Below are positions 9,284-17,999 of a stretch of DNA of 64,000 bases, one piece after another. A model generated the notes under the pieces. That model ran no database searches. It was not told the origin of the DNA and worked only from the letters and a program-made list of their open reading frames with translations. Made by a program: the position numbers and the translations under genes. The stretch comes from Phycisphaerales bacterium (GTDB lineage Bacteria; Planctomycetota; Phycisphaerae; Phycisphaerales; SM1A02), in the NCBI GenBank assembly GCA_029268515.1, contig JAQWNP010000001.1:296297-360296 (forward strand), in the 5' to 3' direction. Position 1 is the stretch's first letter, and each line of letters opens with the position of its first letter.

Positions 9284-10855
9284 ATGGTCCTCATGACCAT
9301 GCCCACACTAAAACCGCGCTCGATTGCCTTTGTGAGCCTTGGCTGCCCAAAGAATACGATCGACTCTGAGCAGATGCTCGGCACGCTGACTGAAGCTGGC
9401 TTTGAGCTCGTCGATGCAGAAGCAAATGCTGATGCGGTCATCATCAACACGTGTGGATTTCTTGAAGCTTCCAAGCAAGAATCGCTTGACGTCATTAACC
9501 AGGCCATCGAACGAAAAAAAGAAGGCAAGATCCAGCGCGTGGTCGTAACAGGCTGCCTGGTACAACGACATCGAGCTCGGTTACTGGAGTGGGCGCCAGA
9601 CATTGATGCGTTGCTCGGTGTGTTCGATCGAGATCACATTCTAGAAGCTGTCACAGCACCGGACACGGAGAGAGAAACGCTCACTGAACAAGAGCCGCCC
9701 TACTGGATTGCAGGCAACGCATTACAAGCCGCAAAGGCACGCGGAATGTCCACTGTCGGCCTCACTGTGCACGGCAAAGATGGAAAAGGCATTGGCTATT
9801 TCGAAGATGAATCTCAACGCCGTCGACTCACACCACGCCACTGGGCCTATCTTCGAATTAGCGAAGGCTGCAACCAAGGCTGCGCGTTTTGTACGATTCC
9901 ATCGATCCGTGGCAAAATGAGATCGAAACCACTTAACAGAATTGCCGATGAAGCTCGCCGTCTCATGCAAGATGGCGCCTTTGAGCTCAATCTAATTGGC
10001 CAAGATACCACCAGCTATGGCATGGATATTGGATACGACAACCTCGATCACCCCCAAGCTGAGGGCCTGATTGGTCTTCTTCGCACGCTTGACGAAGTGG
10101 CAACTGAATTTGGCGGCGGCTGGATGCGCCTGATGTATGCGTACCCCAGTTTCTTTACCGATAGCATGATTGATGCAATCGCGCACTTCCCAAACATTGT
10201 TAAGTACATTGATATACCTCTCCAACATTCAACTGATTCAATGCTGACTGCGATGCGGAGGCGTATTTCTGCCGATGATCAACTGACATTGATGAACAAG
10301 CTGCGCGAACGCATTGATGGCTTAGCTATTCGCACGACACTAATCACTGGCTTCCCCGGTGAAACAGAAGCCGACCATGAATCGCTCTGTGATTTCGTGC
10401 GTGAGTTCCAGTTCGATATGCTCGGCGTTTTTAAGTACTCGCGTGAACCAGGAACGCCTGCAGGGACCATGGATCTTGATCCAAAGCTCCATGTGCCTGA
10501 TGAAATCAAAGAGGCGCGAGAAGCAGAGTTAATGCTCATTCAGCAAGAGATTGCATTTGAAAATGCTGAATTTCTGGCACAGGAAGAATGCCAGTTTGAT
10601 GTACTCATTGATACGCCAAGCCAAGCAATTGAACTCGATGGACAAAAAGCGGCGGCCGACCCTCAGTTCATGAGCACTGGGCGATGCTATCACCAAGCTC
10701 CACAGGTTGATTCTTCCACTTGCGTCCTCTCCCGAGAAGAATTACCCGCCGGGTCACTCGTACGAGCGACAATTGTCGGCTCAGATGGGTACGATCTCAT
10801 CGCACGGCCTACTGATGATCTCAGCCCGGACATTGCACTGCCGCTTCTCAGCTGA
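9284..10855 (+). CDS. rimO: Ribosomal protein S12 methylthiotransferase RimO
   Basis: A radical-SAM enzyme that adds a methylthio group to an Asp of ribosomal protein S12. The N-terminal MTTase domain has the three Fe-S Cys in SLGCPKN, INTCGFLE and VTGCLVQR. The radical SAM CxxxCxxC is CNQGCAFC (about 196-203), followed by IPSIRGKMRS. A C-terminal TRAM-like region covers ~440-515. It is 523 residues against ~440 in E. coli. Much of the excess is a ~45-residue insertion between the MTTase and radical-SAM domains (about 130-185). Three ATGs near the start (9284, 9293, 9299) are possible and none has a clear Shine-Dalgarno. Confidence 0.94.
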   Translation: MVLMTMPTLKPRSIAFVSLGCPKNTIDSEQMLGTLTEAGFELVDAEANADAVIINTCGFLEASKQESLDVINQAIERKKEGKIQRVVVTGCLVQRHRARLLEWAPDIDALLGVFDRDHILEAVTAPDTERETLTEQEPPYWIAGNALQAAKARGMSTVGLTVHGKDGKGIGYFEDESQRRRLTPRHWAYLRISEGCNQGCAFCTIPSIRGKMRSKPLNRIADEARRLMQDGAFELNLIGQDTTSYGMDIGYDNLDHPQAEGLIGLLRTLDEVATEFGGGWMRLMYAYPSFFTDSMIDAIAHFPNIVKYIDIPLQHSTDSMLTAMRRRISADDQLTLMNKLRERIDGLAIRTTLITGFPGETEADHESLCDFVREFQFDMLGVFKYSREPGTPAGTMDLDPKLHVPDEIKEAREAELMLIQQEIAFENAEFLAQEECQFDVLIDTPSQAIELDGQKAAADPQFMSTGRCYHQAPQVDSSTCVLSREELPAGSLVRATIVGSDGYDLIARPTDDLSPDIALPLLS

Positions 10856-10945
10856 AAGATCAATCCATCAGCAAGCTCCAGACATATTCAGAATCATTTT
10901 GCACCTTATATTCGTCTTAACCACTATTCGTGGGTTAAATAGATC

Positions 10946-11626
10946 ATGCAAAACTTTCCATTAAGCTGCTGTCTCTTGCTTGCGGGATCTCTCTTCGCAT
11001 TTTCACTGATTGGTTGTCAGACAACACCACCCACTGACTACGCACCGGAACTGACACTCGATCCAACCCATGAAGTGCCATTAATTGGCTGGTGGTATAA
11101 CGGCACTCAAGTACTTCGACTCGAAGACAATTCTCAATATCAATTGTTTGCTGACACAAATAGATACGCGAGACCACTGTCTAATGGCCGTTGGTCGCAA
11201 AAGACATACGCAACGCTTTTTCTTTCTCCCTACAACACCCCGACAAGCATGCGACAGCGAATTACCATTGCTCGTGACGGAGAAAATGTAACATTAAAAA
11301 TCCCCGACTATGCAACGTTCTCGCGTTGGGATCCACAAAACGCGGCTGGCATAAAAGAACTTGCGACTCAGTGGAGAAGTGCTGCTGGAACCCTCGATCT
11401 TCGTAGCGATCAGAGATATGTCTATCGGCCAGTTCCAAATTCGAGCCAAGCCATGAGCGAGGTTGGGCACGGAGGTGTTTGGACACTTGAAGATGGTGTT
11501 GTGAATCTCTTCCCAGACCCACAAGGCGTAGACGAATTGTCATTTGAGATACGTCAGCAATCAGATTCTGATGACACGATTGAGCTTTGGTCAGAATCAG
11601 TCATCTATTTTCCCGCCTCAGAATAA
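10946..11626 (+). CDS. Hypothetical lipoprotein
   Basis: 226 residues with a clear lipoprotein signal peptide (hydrophobic core then FSLIGC, Cys24). The mature part is beta-rich. It seems to hold two copies of a motif resembling G-x-W/L-x-L-x-D-x-x-Y (TQVLRLEDNSQYQLF near 60 and AGTLDLRSDQRYVYR near 148), each followed by a G-x-W segment (NGRWSQ; GGVWTLEDG), which suggests a lipocalin-like or META-like repeat fold. No function is recognised. A small inverted repeat (10917-10938) lies just upstream of the start. Confidence 0.6.
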   Translation: MQNFPLSCCLLLAGSLFAFSLIGCQTTPPTDYAPELTLDPTHEVPLIGWWYNGTQVLRLEDNSQYQLFADTNRYARPLSNGRWSQKTYATLFLSPYNTPTSMRQRITIARDGENVTLKIPDYATFSRWDPQNAAGIKELATQWRSAAGTLDLRSDQRYVYRPVPNSSQAMSEVGHGGVWTLEDGVVNLFPDPQGVDELSFEIRQQSDSDDTIELWSESVIYFPASE

Positions 11627-11639
11627 GGCCCTGCCCACC

Positions 11640-11744
11640 TCAAGCGATGTTGTTTTCACGATCAACAGCTTCACCATCATTCTTCTCACGACAGCGCTCA
11701 TTACAGATGTAAAAGAGGCCGGAGAGACGGAGAAGAAACTCCAT
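11640..11744 (-). CDS. Small ORF, 34 residues, Cys-containing
   Basis: On the minus strand, ATG at 11744 opens a 34-codon ORF ending at TGA 11642-11640. An AGGAG stands about 10 nt before the ATG. The peptide begins MEFLLRLSGLFYICNERCRE and ends in a polar, acidic tail; it has a CxxxC pair in the middle. A plausible promoter (TTGTCA, then an AT-rich hexamer) lies ~25-50 bp upstream of the Shine-Dalgarno. It occupies the gap between a plus-strand lipoprotein gene and lepA, where no other gene is evident. It is too short to assign a family. Confidence 0.4.
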   Translation of the reverse strand: MEFLLRLSGLFYICNERCREKNDGEAVDRENNIA

Positions 11745-11837
11745 AGAGTGAGGTCTCCTGTATGATTAATGACCATTCGCCTGACAAGTAGCGCTCCTTG
11801 ACGGACAGAACCTTATATTACTGTGCTGCTTCGATGC

Positions 11838-11861
11838 GTAGCGACCCAATCAGGTCGCTAC
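11838..11861. promoter_or_regulatory. Perfect inverted repeat upstream of lepA
   Basis: GTAGCGACC (11838-11846) and GGTCGCTAC (11853-11861) form a perfect 9-bp stem with a 6-nt loop, ending 60 nt before the lepA start. No T-run follows, so it is more likely an mRNA leader hairpin or protein site than an intrinsic terminator. The rest of 11745-11921 shows no gene. Confidence 0.45.
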
Positions 11862-11921
11862 ACTCTGCTGCTCGTACAAATTGACTGACACTCCTGAAAC
11901 CCTCTTCCAAACTGTGATCGC

Positions 11922-13727
11922 GTGCCAATACGTAACTTTTCCATCATCGCCCACATCGACCACGGCAAAAGCACCCTTGCCGATCGTCTTCTCCAGGCCA
12001 CGAGTGCTATTTCACAACGCCAGGCACGTGCCCAGATGCTCGACACCATGGATTTGGAAAGAGAGCGTGGAATCACCATCAAAGCATCGGCCGTCACCGT
12101 TCATCACGTGGTTGATGGTGAAGAGTATGAGCTCAACTTTATTGATACACCAGGCCATGTTGACTTTACCTATGAGGTATCGCGAGCGCTGACTGCTTGC
12201 GAAGGCGCGATTCTTGTCGTTGATTCAACCCAAGGCGTTGAGGCGCAGACGGTGGCAAATGCCTTCTTGGCCGTTGAAAGTGATGTCGACCTCATTCCAG
12301 TCATTAACAAAATAGATCTACCAGCTGCAGACCCTACTCGGGTCGCAATGGAGATTGAACATGTTCTCGGGCTGCCGGCTGAAGACTGTCTTTTGTGCTC
12401 AGCTAAGTCAGGTCAGGGAATTGAAGATCTTCTTAAAGCGATCTGCTTGCGTGTACCCAAGCCTCGAGATGAGGCGGTCAAGCAAACACGAGCGCTCATC
12501 TTTGATTGCCATTACGACGACTATCGCGGCGTGGTTGTCTACTTCCGCGTATTCGATGGATCGCTCAAGATTGGTGATCGAATTCGAATGATTGGTACCG
12601 GTCGGACTTACAACATCACCGAACTTGGGCGATACACGCCTGAACCAACAAAAGTCAAAGAACTGAAGCATGGCCAAGTTGGCTACATGGTTGCTGCCAT
12701 TAAGACCATCGCTGATGTTCGCATTGGTGACACGATTACCATTGAAAGCGATCCCGCTCCAGAACCATTGCCAGGCTATGAAGAGCCAAAGCAAATGGTC
12801 TTTTGTGACTTTTACCCTGCCACCAGTGGCGCTGAATCCGGAAAAAAGGGTGACTACGAAACCCTCCGTGACGCGATCGAGCGATTACATATCAATGATG
12901 TCAGCTTTACGTATGCTGCCCAGCACTCCGAAGCCCTCGGATTCGGCTTTCGGTGCGGCTTTCTTGGCTTGCTTCACATGGAAATTGTTCAAGAAAGACT
13001 TGAACGCGAGGGCGGCGTCGAGATTGTGCAAACCGCACCAACCGTTGGCTATGAAGTGCTCAGCACAACCGGTGAGTTGATAGAGATTCATAACCCAGCT
13101 GAATTACCCGATCCCTCTCAAATTGCGGAGATTCGGGAACCAATCGTCAAACTAGAAATCATTTGTCCAAATGAGAATATTGGCGATCTTATGAAACTGT
13201 GTGACACACGCAGGGGTTTATTCAAATCACAAACCTATCTTTCCGACACGCGCCAAATCCTTGATTATGAATTGCCGTTGGCAGAAATCATTTACGACTT
13301 CTATGACAAACTAAAGTCGATCACCCGCGGCTATGGAACCATGGACTATGAGATTGTTGATTTTCGCGCTGAGAGGCTCGTCAAAGTCCACATCATCGTC
13401 AATGACCAAATCGTTGAAGCACTGAGCTTTATTTCACACCGCTCGAATGCAGAAGCTCGCAGCCGCAACATTCTCATTAAGCTTAAAAAGCAAATTTCTC
13501 GCCATCAATTTGAGATCCCCTTACAAGCCGGCATTGGTGGCAAGATCATCGCTCGAGAAACTATTAAATCCGTCCGAAAGAATGTCACTGCCAAGTGCTA
13601 TGGTGGAGACATTTCACGAAAACGAAAATTATTAGAAAAGCAGAAGCGAGGAAAGAGGCGAATGAAAACTGTTGGCTCAGTTGACATCCCTCAGGAAGCT
13701 TTTCTTTCCGTACTCGAACAAGAATAG
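11922..13727 (+). CDS. lepA: Elongation factor 4 (LepA), ribosomal back-translocase
   Basis: A translational GTPase that acts on stalled or mis-translocated ribosomes. The 601-residue length is standard. The G1 motif is AHIDHGKSTLADRL (residues ~10-23), G2 ERERGITIKA, G3 DTPGHVDFTYE and G4 NKIDLP. The LepA-specific C-terminal domain includes KKQISRHQFEIPLQAG, AKCYGGDISRKRKLLEKQ and GKRRMK. The start is a GTG at 11922 giving MPIRNFSIIAHIDHGK, which matches family N-termini; no ATG is available close by. A hairpin precedes it. Confidence 0.97.
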   Translation: MPIRNFSIIAHIDHGKSTLADRLLQATSAISQRQARAQMLDTMDLERERGITIKASAVTVHHVVDGEEYELNFIDTPGHVDFTYEVSRALTACEGAILVVDSTQGVEAQTVANAFLAVESDVDLIPVINKIDLPAADPTRVAMEIEHVLGLPAEDCLLCSAKSGQGIEDLLKAICLRVPKPRDEAVKQTRALIFDCHYDDYRGVVVYFRVFDGSLKIGDRIRMIGTGRTYNITELGRYTPEPTKVKELKHGQVGYMVAAIKTIADVRIGDTITIESDPAPEPLPGYEEPKQMVFCDFYPATSGAESGKKGDYETLRDAIERLHINDVSFTYAAQHSEALGFGFRCGFLGLLHMEIVQERLEREGGVEIVQTAPTVGYEVLSTTGELIEIHNPAELPDPSQIAEIREPIVKLEIICPNENIGDLMKLCDTRRGLFKSQTYLSDTRQILDYELPLAEIIYDFYDKLKSITRGYGTMDYEIVDFRAERLVKVHIIVNDQIVEALSFISHRSNAEARSRNILIKLKKQISRHQFEIPLQAGIGGKIIARETIKSVRKNVTAKCYGGDISRKRKLLEKQKRGKRRMKTVGSVDIPQEAFLSVLEQE

Positions 13728-13774
13728 AGATGAACCAGCTTCGCCTGCCGCAGCGAACTGGGACCGGAGACAAC

Positions 13775-14497
13775 ATGAAGACAAAAGCCTATGCGCTCCT
13801 TTTCTTTCTACTAGGGGCTTCGGTCGCTGGCAACGCTATTCTCCTGGCGGCCACGTCAAAGCAAGAAGATTCCCCCGCGAAACAAGCGCCCTCACTTGGT
13901 CCTGCATCGAGCCTGACACTCGTCAACGATGACAAGGAAGTCGTTCTTTCAAGCCTTGACGATCGACTGTCCTGGGGCACAAACATCTATCAGAAGGCGT
14001 ATAGCGTTGGCTTCATTAATGTTGGCCGCGTGCTGAACCCGCTTCTGTCATCTACGCAGTTCCAGGAAGAACGTGAACAGTTCCAAGATGAAATTAAAGA
14101 GGGCGAAGCTGAGTATCAAGAGCAGCTCGAATCACTGGCTGAACAGATAGATGGCGTTGATCCAGAGAGTCCTGAAGGACGGGAGATCATGACCCAAGGA
14201 AGAGCGAAGAACCAAGAACGGCAAGAGTGGTTACGACTCATGATGGCCAAACGCAACCAATTGGAATCCGGCCATTTGTCCACGGCTTATCAAGAACTCA
14301 TTAGCGCTGTGCAAATCGTCGCAGAACGCAAAAAAATCGATATCGTTCTTCGCACCATCCCACCTGAAGACGAAATTCTTGGCAAGGATATTGATGCCAC
14401 CATGCTACAGATTCGACTGCGAAGCGCGCTGGTCTACCCTGAAGATCTAGAGATCACCGAAGATGTCATGAATGAACTAGGCATTGATCAGGACTGA
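13775..14497 (+). CDS. OmpH/Skp-like periplasmic chaperone
   Basis: 240 residues with an N-terminal hydrophobic signal/anchor (ALLFFLLGASVAGNAILL). A beta-strand SVGFINVGRVL resembles the OmpH/Skp start (IAxVDxxxV). Long amphipathic helices rich in Glu/Gln (about 105-190) form the expected coiled-coil tentacles, and a strand VQIVAERKKIDIVLR returns to the body. Skp-type proteins hold unfolded outer-membrane proteins in the periplasm. ATG 13775 has GGAG 5 nt upstream and is preferred over an in-frame ATG at 13730 that begins just after lepA. The C-terminal extension (~35 residues, acidic) is longer than in typical Skp. Confidence 0.72.
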   Translation: MKTKAYALLFFLLGASVAGNAILLAATSKQEDSPAKQAPSLGPASSLTLVNDDKEVVLSSLDDRLSWGTNIYQKAYSVGFINVGRVLNPLLSSTQFQEEREQFQDEIKEGEAEYQEQLESLAEQIDGVDPESPEGREIMTQGRAKNQERQEWLRLMMAKRNQLESGHLSTAYQELISAVQIVAERKKIDIVLRTIPPEDEILGKDIDATMLQIRLRSALVYPEDLEITEDVMNELGIDQD

Positions 14498-14525
14498 GGT
14501 TGACCGCGTGGAACATTTTGGTTTT

Positions 14526-15263
14526 TTACTGGCTACCAACCTCAGCCTTTCGAATCTCGTACGCCTCTAAAAAACACTTCACGAATTCATTCTTCACTTG
14601 ATCAATCGTGGGACATGAATCACCCAACTGTTGCTTTAACGACGTCACTGGCCGACCTGCAAGCCCACAAGGCACGATAAAATCAAAGTGACTCAGATCA
14701 GTTGTTACGTTGAGTGCCAAGCCATGCATTGATACCCAACGTGATACTCGAACACCCATGGCACATATCTTGGCATCAGGCCCGTCTTGCTGATTTGGAA
14801 TCCATACACCAGTCGCGCATGTATCTCGCTGACCAGCAATGCCATACGTCTTGAGTGTGGCGATCACAATTGATTCCAGCCATCGCATGTATGAGTCAAT
14901 TCTGAATTTCAACAGGTTCAGATCAATAATGACATAGCCAACCAGCTGGCCGGGTCCGTGATAGGTAATATCACCGCCACGATTCGTCTCAACAACTTCG
15001 ACACCAGCGGACGCCAGTTGCTGTGGCAATGCGGTGAGATGATCCGCCACGCCGGGACGGCGGGTCATTGTGATCACTGGCGGATTGTGCTCCACAAGGA
15101 ATAGTGTGGGCTGACTCACTGCACTCGTGCCCCTGGCCTCAATAACCTGAGCCTGAGCTTCTTGCTGTCTCTTAAATGCGGCGGCGTAGGACATCTGTCC
15201 AAGATCCTGGACCTGCACCTGTTTGGCCATCGGCTGATTGAAATCATTATTTGGCACTGACAA
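14526..15263 (-). CDS. lipB: Octanoyl-[acyl carrier protein]:protein octanoyltransferase
   Basis: Transfers octanoate from octanoyl-ACP to lipoyl domains in lipoate synthesis. The 245-residue protein has RGGDITYHGPGQLVGYVIIDL (substrate loop, ~95-115). Catalytic Lys165 lies in AKICAMGVRVSRW and catalytic Cys199 in FDFIVPCGLAGRPVTSL, matching the Lys/Cys dyad of the family. It also has VEHNPPVITMTRRPG. It carries ~15 extra N-terminal residues relative to E. coli (213). The gene is divergent from lpxA, with a shared ~126-bp upstream region. No lipA is visible in the window. Confidence 0.94.
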   Translation of the reverse strand: MSVPNNDFNQPMAKQVQVQDLGQMSYAAAFKRQQEAQAQVIEARGTSAVSQPTLFLVEHNPPVITMTRRPGVADHLTALPQQLASAGVEVVETNRGGDITYHGPGQLVGYVIIDLNLLKFRIDSYMRWLESIVIATLKTYGIAGQRDTCATGVWIPNQQDGPDAKICAMGVRVSRWVSMHGLALNVTTDLSHFDFIVPCGLAGRPVTSLKQQLGDSCPTIDQVKNEFVKCFLEAYEIRKAEVGSQ

Positions 15264-15389
15264 GCTCTCTAATGGCGTTTTCTAAGCATTCAGTTCAGTT
15301 CGTGAGGATCGAATGATCGTTCAAGACTATATTCTCTGATCAATACTGTAGCTCTCTCAGCTCTCAGCCAGGCGATTTGGGATTCGATC

Positions 15390-16214
15390 ATGACCAATAT
15401 CCATACAAGCTCGATCATCGAAGGCGATGTCCAATTCGCTGATGACGTAACGGTAGGCCCCTTCTGCCATCTGATCGGACCAATCACCATTGGCGCCGGC
15501 ACCAAGCTGATCAGTGGAGTTCATATCCATGGGCCGTGCACGATTGGCAAAAACAACCTGATCTATCCGGGGGTGTGCTTAGGCTTTGCACCACAAGACT
15601 ACAGTTTTGACTGTGCAGAACTCGGTAGTGGTCTTGTTATTGGTGACAGTAATACGTTCCGTGAACACGTTTCAATTCATCGCGCCACTGATTCTGAGCA
15701 TCCGTCCACAGTCGGAAACCATAACTACCTCATGGAGCAAGCTCACATCGCTCATGATGTGAGATTAGGTAACCACATCACAATCGCTGGCTCTGCTCAT
15801 CTTGCTGGTCATTGCTGGGTAGATGACAAGGCGGTTCTGGGTGGACTCATTGGCATTCATCAGTTCTGCCGTATCGGGCGCGGCTCGATGGTCGGCGCGT
15901 GCCTCAGCTTCAGCCAAGATCTCCCGCCTTTCTTTAGCAGTAATGTGCCCCGCGTCATTACAGGAATCAATCGCATTGGTATGCGTCGAATGGGCATGTC
16001 AGTCCAAGACATTCGCGTCGTCCGTGAGGTATTCAACATTCTTTATCGACAAAAATTGTCAAAGACGAATGTTGTCAAGACACTTAAAGAACGCGATGAA
16101 CATCCGATCGTTACGGAGTACATTGAATTCATTGAAACTTCTCGACGTGGTTATGCACCAATGGTCGATAAGCGAAAGGGTTCACGGTACGAACCCACTG
16201 AATCGCCAGATTAA
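15390..16214 (+). CDS. lpxA: Acyl-[acyl-carrier-protein]-UDP-N-acetylglucosamine O-acyltransferase
   Basis: First step of lipid A synthesis. The 274-residue protein is a left-handed beta-helix of hexapeptide repeats (I/V-G-x-x-x-x pattern from residue 10 to ~185). The catalytic His is in AHIAHDVRLGN (His122, equivalent to E. coli His125). IGLNRIGM-type and VR-rich C-terminal helices follow (TGINRIGMRRMGMSV, then a helical domain). E. coli LpxA is 262 residues. Its presence implies an LPS-bearing outer membrane. lpxB, lpxC and fabZ are not adjacent. A divergent promoter region separates it from lipB. Confidence 0.93.
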   Translation: MTNIHTSSIIEGDVQFADDVTVGPFCHLIGPITIGAGTKLISGVHIHGPCTIGKNNLIYPGVCLGFAPQDYSFDCAELGSGLVIGDSNTFREHVSIHRATDSEHPSTVGNHNYLMEQAHIAHDVRLGNHITIAGSAHLAGHCWVDDKAVLGGLIGIHQFCRIGRGSMVGACLSFSQDLPPFFSSNVPRVITGINRIGMRRMGMSVQDIRVVREVFNILYRQKLSKTNVVKTLKERDEHPIVTEYIEFIETSRRGYAPMVDKRKGSRYEPTESPD

Positions 16215-16241
16215 ACGCCTGGCCAGAGATCGGAGACAAGG

Positions 16242-17072
16242 ATGTCGATTCATCTCAGTGTGCTTGGAAGCGGATCCGCAGGCAATTCCACGCTTGTATC
16301 AATATCAAATCAGGACAACGGCCAACCAGACCGACGGCCATTTAATTTGCTCATTGACCTAGGACTATCCCTTAAACAAACACGTTTGCGTTTAGAAGGT
16401 CACGGGGTGAGCATCGATCAAATTGATGCCGTCATTCTCACCCACCTCGACCAAGATCACCTGCGTCCAGTCTGGCGGAACACGCTTCAGGCTCACCAGA
16501 TTCCTGTACACATCCATCAGATCCATGCAAGCGCCGCATCACGGATCCTTGCCGCAGAAACGATTGTCTCTTATGAAGAAGAGATCAAATTAGAGTCAAT
16601 AATCAAGATCAGGCCAGTACAACTCGCTCACGATACGACAGGTACTATTGGATTTGTCATCGAAGCCCACAGCAAAAGATTGGGCTTTGCCACAGATCTT
16701 GGCCATGTTCCTAATGAGTTACTCGAGCACTTTGTTGATCTCGACGCGATCGCCCTTGAATCGAACTACGATCCCGACATGCAGCGTGCAGCCGATCGCC
16801 CTGCTTTCGTTAAGCAGCGTGTGATGAGTGGCCATGGCCACTTGTCTAATGCAGAAGCGCTTGATGCAATTACACGTATCGCCGCCCGCTCAAACTTAGA
16901 TCATGTGGTACTGATTCACTTGAGTAGGCAATGCAACTGCCCCGAGGTGGTGAGTAGATTATGGCAACAACAGGCGCCCGATCTTCATGCCCGGCTTACT
17001 ATTGCTGACCAGCACGCGCCGACTGAATTGCTTCAGCTCGGCCCACCAGTGGCCATGGCAGAGCTTTTTTAA
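16242..17072 (+). CDS. MBL-fold metallo-hydrolase (YycJ/WalJ-like)
   Basis: 276 residues. The start MSIHLSVLGSGSAGNSTLV is typical of YycJ-like proteins, exonuclease-like metallo-beta-lactamases. The first metal motif is THLDQDH (67-73): H-x-D-x-D-H instead of the common H-x-H-x-D-H, so one metal ligand is changed to Asp. A downstream FATDLGHVPNELLEH segment, LESNYDPDMQ, and SGHGHLSNAEAL provide the remaining ligands. It follows lpxA by 27 bp on the same strand and may be cotranscribed. It ends convergently with the next gene, sharing TTAA. Confidence 0.82.
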   Translation: MSIHLSVLGSGSAGNSTLVSISNQDNGQPDRRPFNLLIDLGLSLKQTRLRLEGHGVSIDQIDAVILTHLDQDHLRPVWRNTLQAHQIPVHIHQIHASAASRILAAETIVSYEEEIKLESIIKIRPVQLAHDTTGTIGFVIEAHSKRLGFATDLGHVPNELLEHFVDLDAIALESNYDPDMQRAADRPAFVKQRVMSGHGHLSNAEALDAITRIAARSNLDHVVLIHLSRQCNCPEVVSRLWQQQAPDLHARLTIADQHAPTELLQLGPPVAMAELF

Positions 17073-17872
17073 TTGCCATTGGCTGAGGCCGGGCCCACCT
17101 CTTCTGAGCACTGCACAGGAATGTCGCCCCCCATGCCCTGAGCCTGCTGCGCATGCCACTGCTCAGCATCCAATGGGAAATGCCCTATTGGCTCTCCCCA
17201 ACCCAGTAACGGAACAATAAGTGGGAATGCTGAAGGACTTGGAGATTCAAGGTCAAGGACCTGATCCCCGAGCACCGCACCATCAGCATCGAAACTGCGA
17301 TAGACCTGATGAGGACGTCGGCCTGTCATAACCATGCAACCTTTCAGCAAGCCACAAAGATAAGACTCTTCACGGTCAATCCACCATGCCACTGGCTCTC
17401 CCGGTAGCACGATGGTGCCAGGTGCCATGACCGCAACACAACCAACATCACATGGTGCTGCAATAAATGAAAGGTCGATTGCTGGAATGATGTATCGATC
17501 AGGCCCTGGCCACCAAAGCTCTACCAGTCCTGCATACTGCGAATCTACCAATGCCGTTTCAGCCGAATCTACGATGCTACGAACAGAATCTGGAGCAGCC
17601 TGATCAATCGACCCCCAAACCGCTTCGACCAAATCAAGTGACTCATCGATCAACATTGCTGCACGGTCACGAGCAACTGGCCTTTCCTCAACAGGAAGAT
17701 CTCCCAACTCATTAAGGGCGAAGGTCACCGCTTGCAATGTGATCAGTGGCGCCATGCTGCGACGCCAGGCCGGGCCATCATGCTCCTCTGGGATTGCCAG
17801 TGATGCCTGGGCAGCCTGCGTCCACTGTGCAAGCAGGCCAGTCCAGGTAAGAGCGCGTTGGTTCATTTCCAT
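17069..17872 (-). CDS. Hypothetical protein
   Basis: 267 residues, acidic, cytoplasmic in appearance (no signal peptide). The N-terminal ~110 residues look helical, with Trp and Leu heptads. The C-terminal part is beta-rich with WWPGPDRYIIPAIDLSF and a CDVGCVAVMAPGTIVLPGEP segment with a CxxxC pair, ending in a Gly/Gln-rich tail. No family was recognised. It is convergent with the MBL hydrolase (4-bp stop overlap) and divergent from ftsK, with a 127-bp shared upstream region. Confidence 0.6.
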   Translation of the reverse strand: MEMNQRALTWTGLLAQWTQAAQASLAIPEEHDGPAWRRSMAPLITLQAVTFALNELGDLPVEERPVARDRAAMLIDESLDLVEAVWGSIDQAAPDSVRSIVDSAETALVDSQYAGLVELWWPGPDRYIIPAIDLSFIAAPCDVGCVAVMAPGTIVLPGEPVAWWIDREESYLCGLLKGCMVMTGRRPHQVYRSFDADGAVLGDQVLDLESPSPSAFPLIVPLLGWGEPIGHFPLDAEQWHAQQAQGMGGDIPVQCSEEVGPASANGN

Positions 17873-17999
17873 ATCAATCAGACTCCACTATCAAATCAAG
17901 GCCCGATAATCACCATAGCAGCTGTTATTCGATAGAGAGCTGCTTTGTGCCACGCATTTCCTGCGATTGGTTGAGTGAGGATGCCGATACCACCTTCCC

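Noticed and set aside
11544..11765. Plus-strand frame downstream of the lipoprotein gene
   Set aside because: It starts inside the lipoprotein gene, has no family signature, and overlaps the better-supported minus-strand 34-codon ORF.
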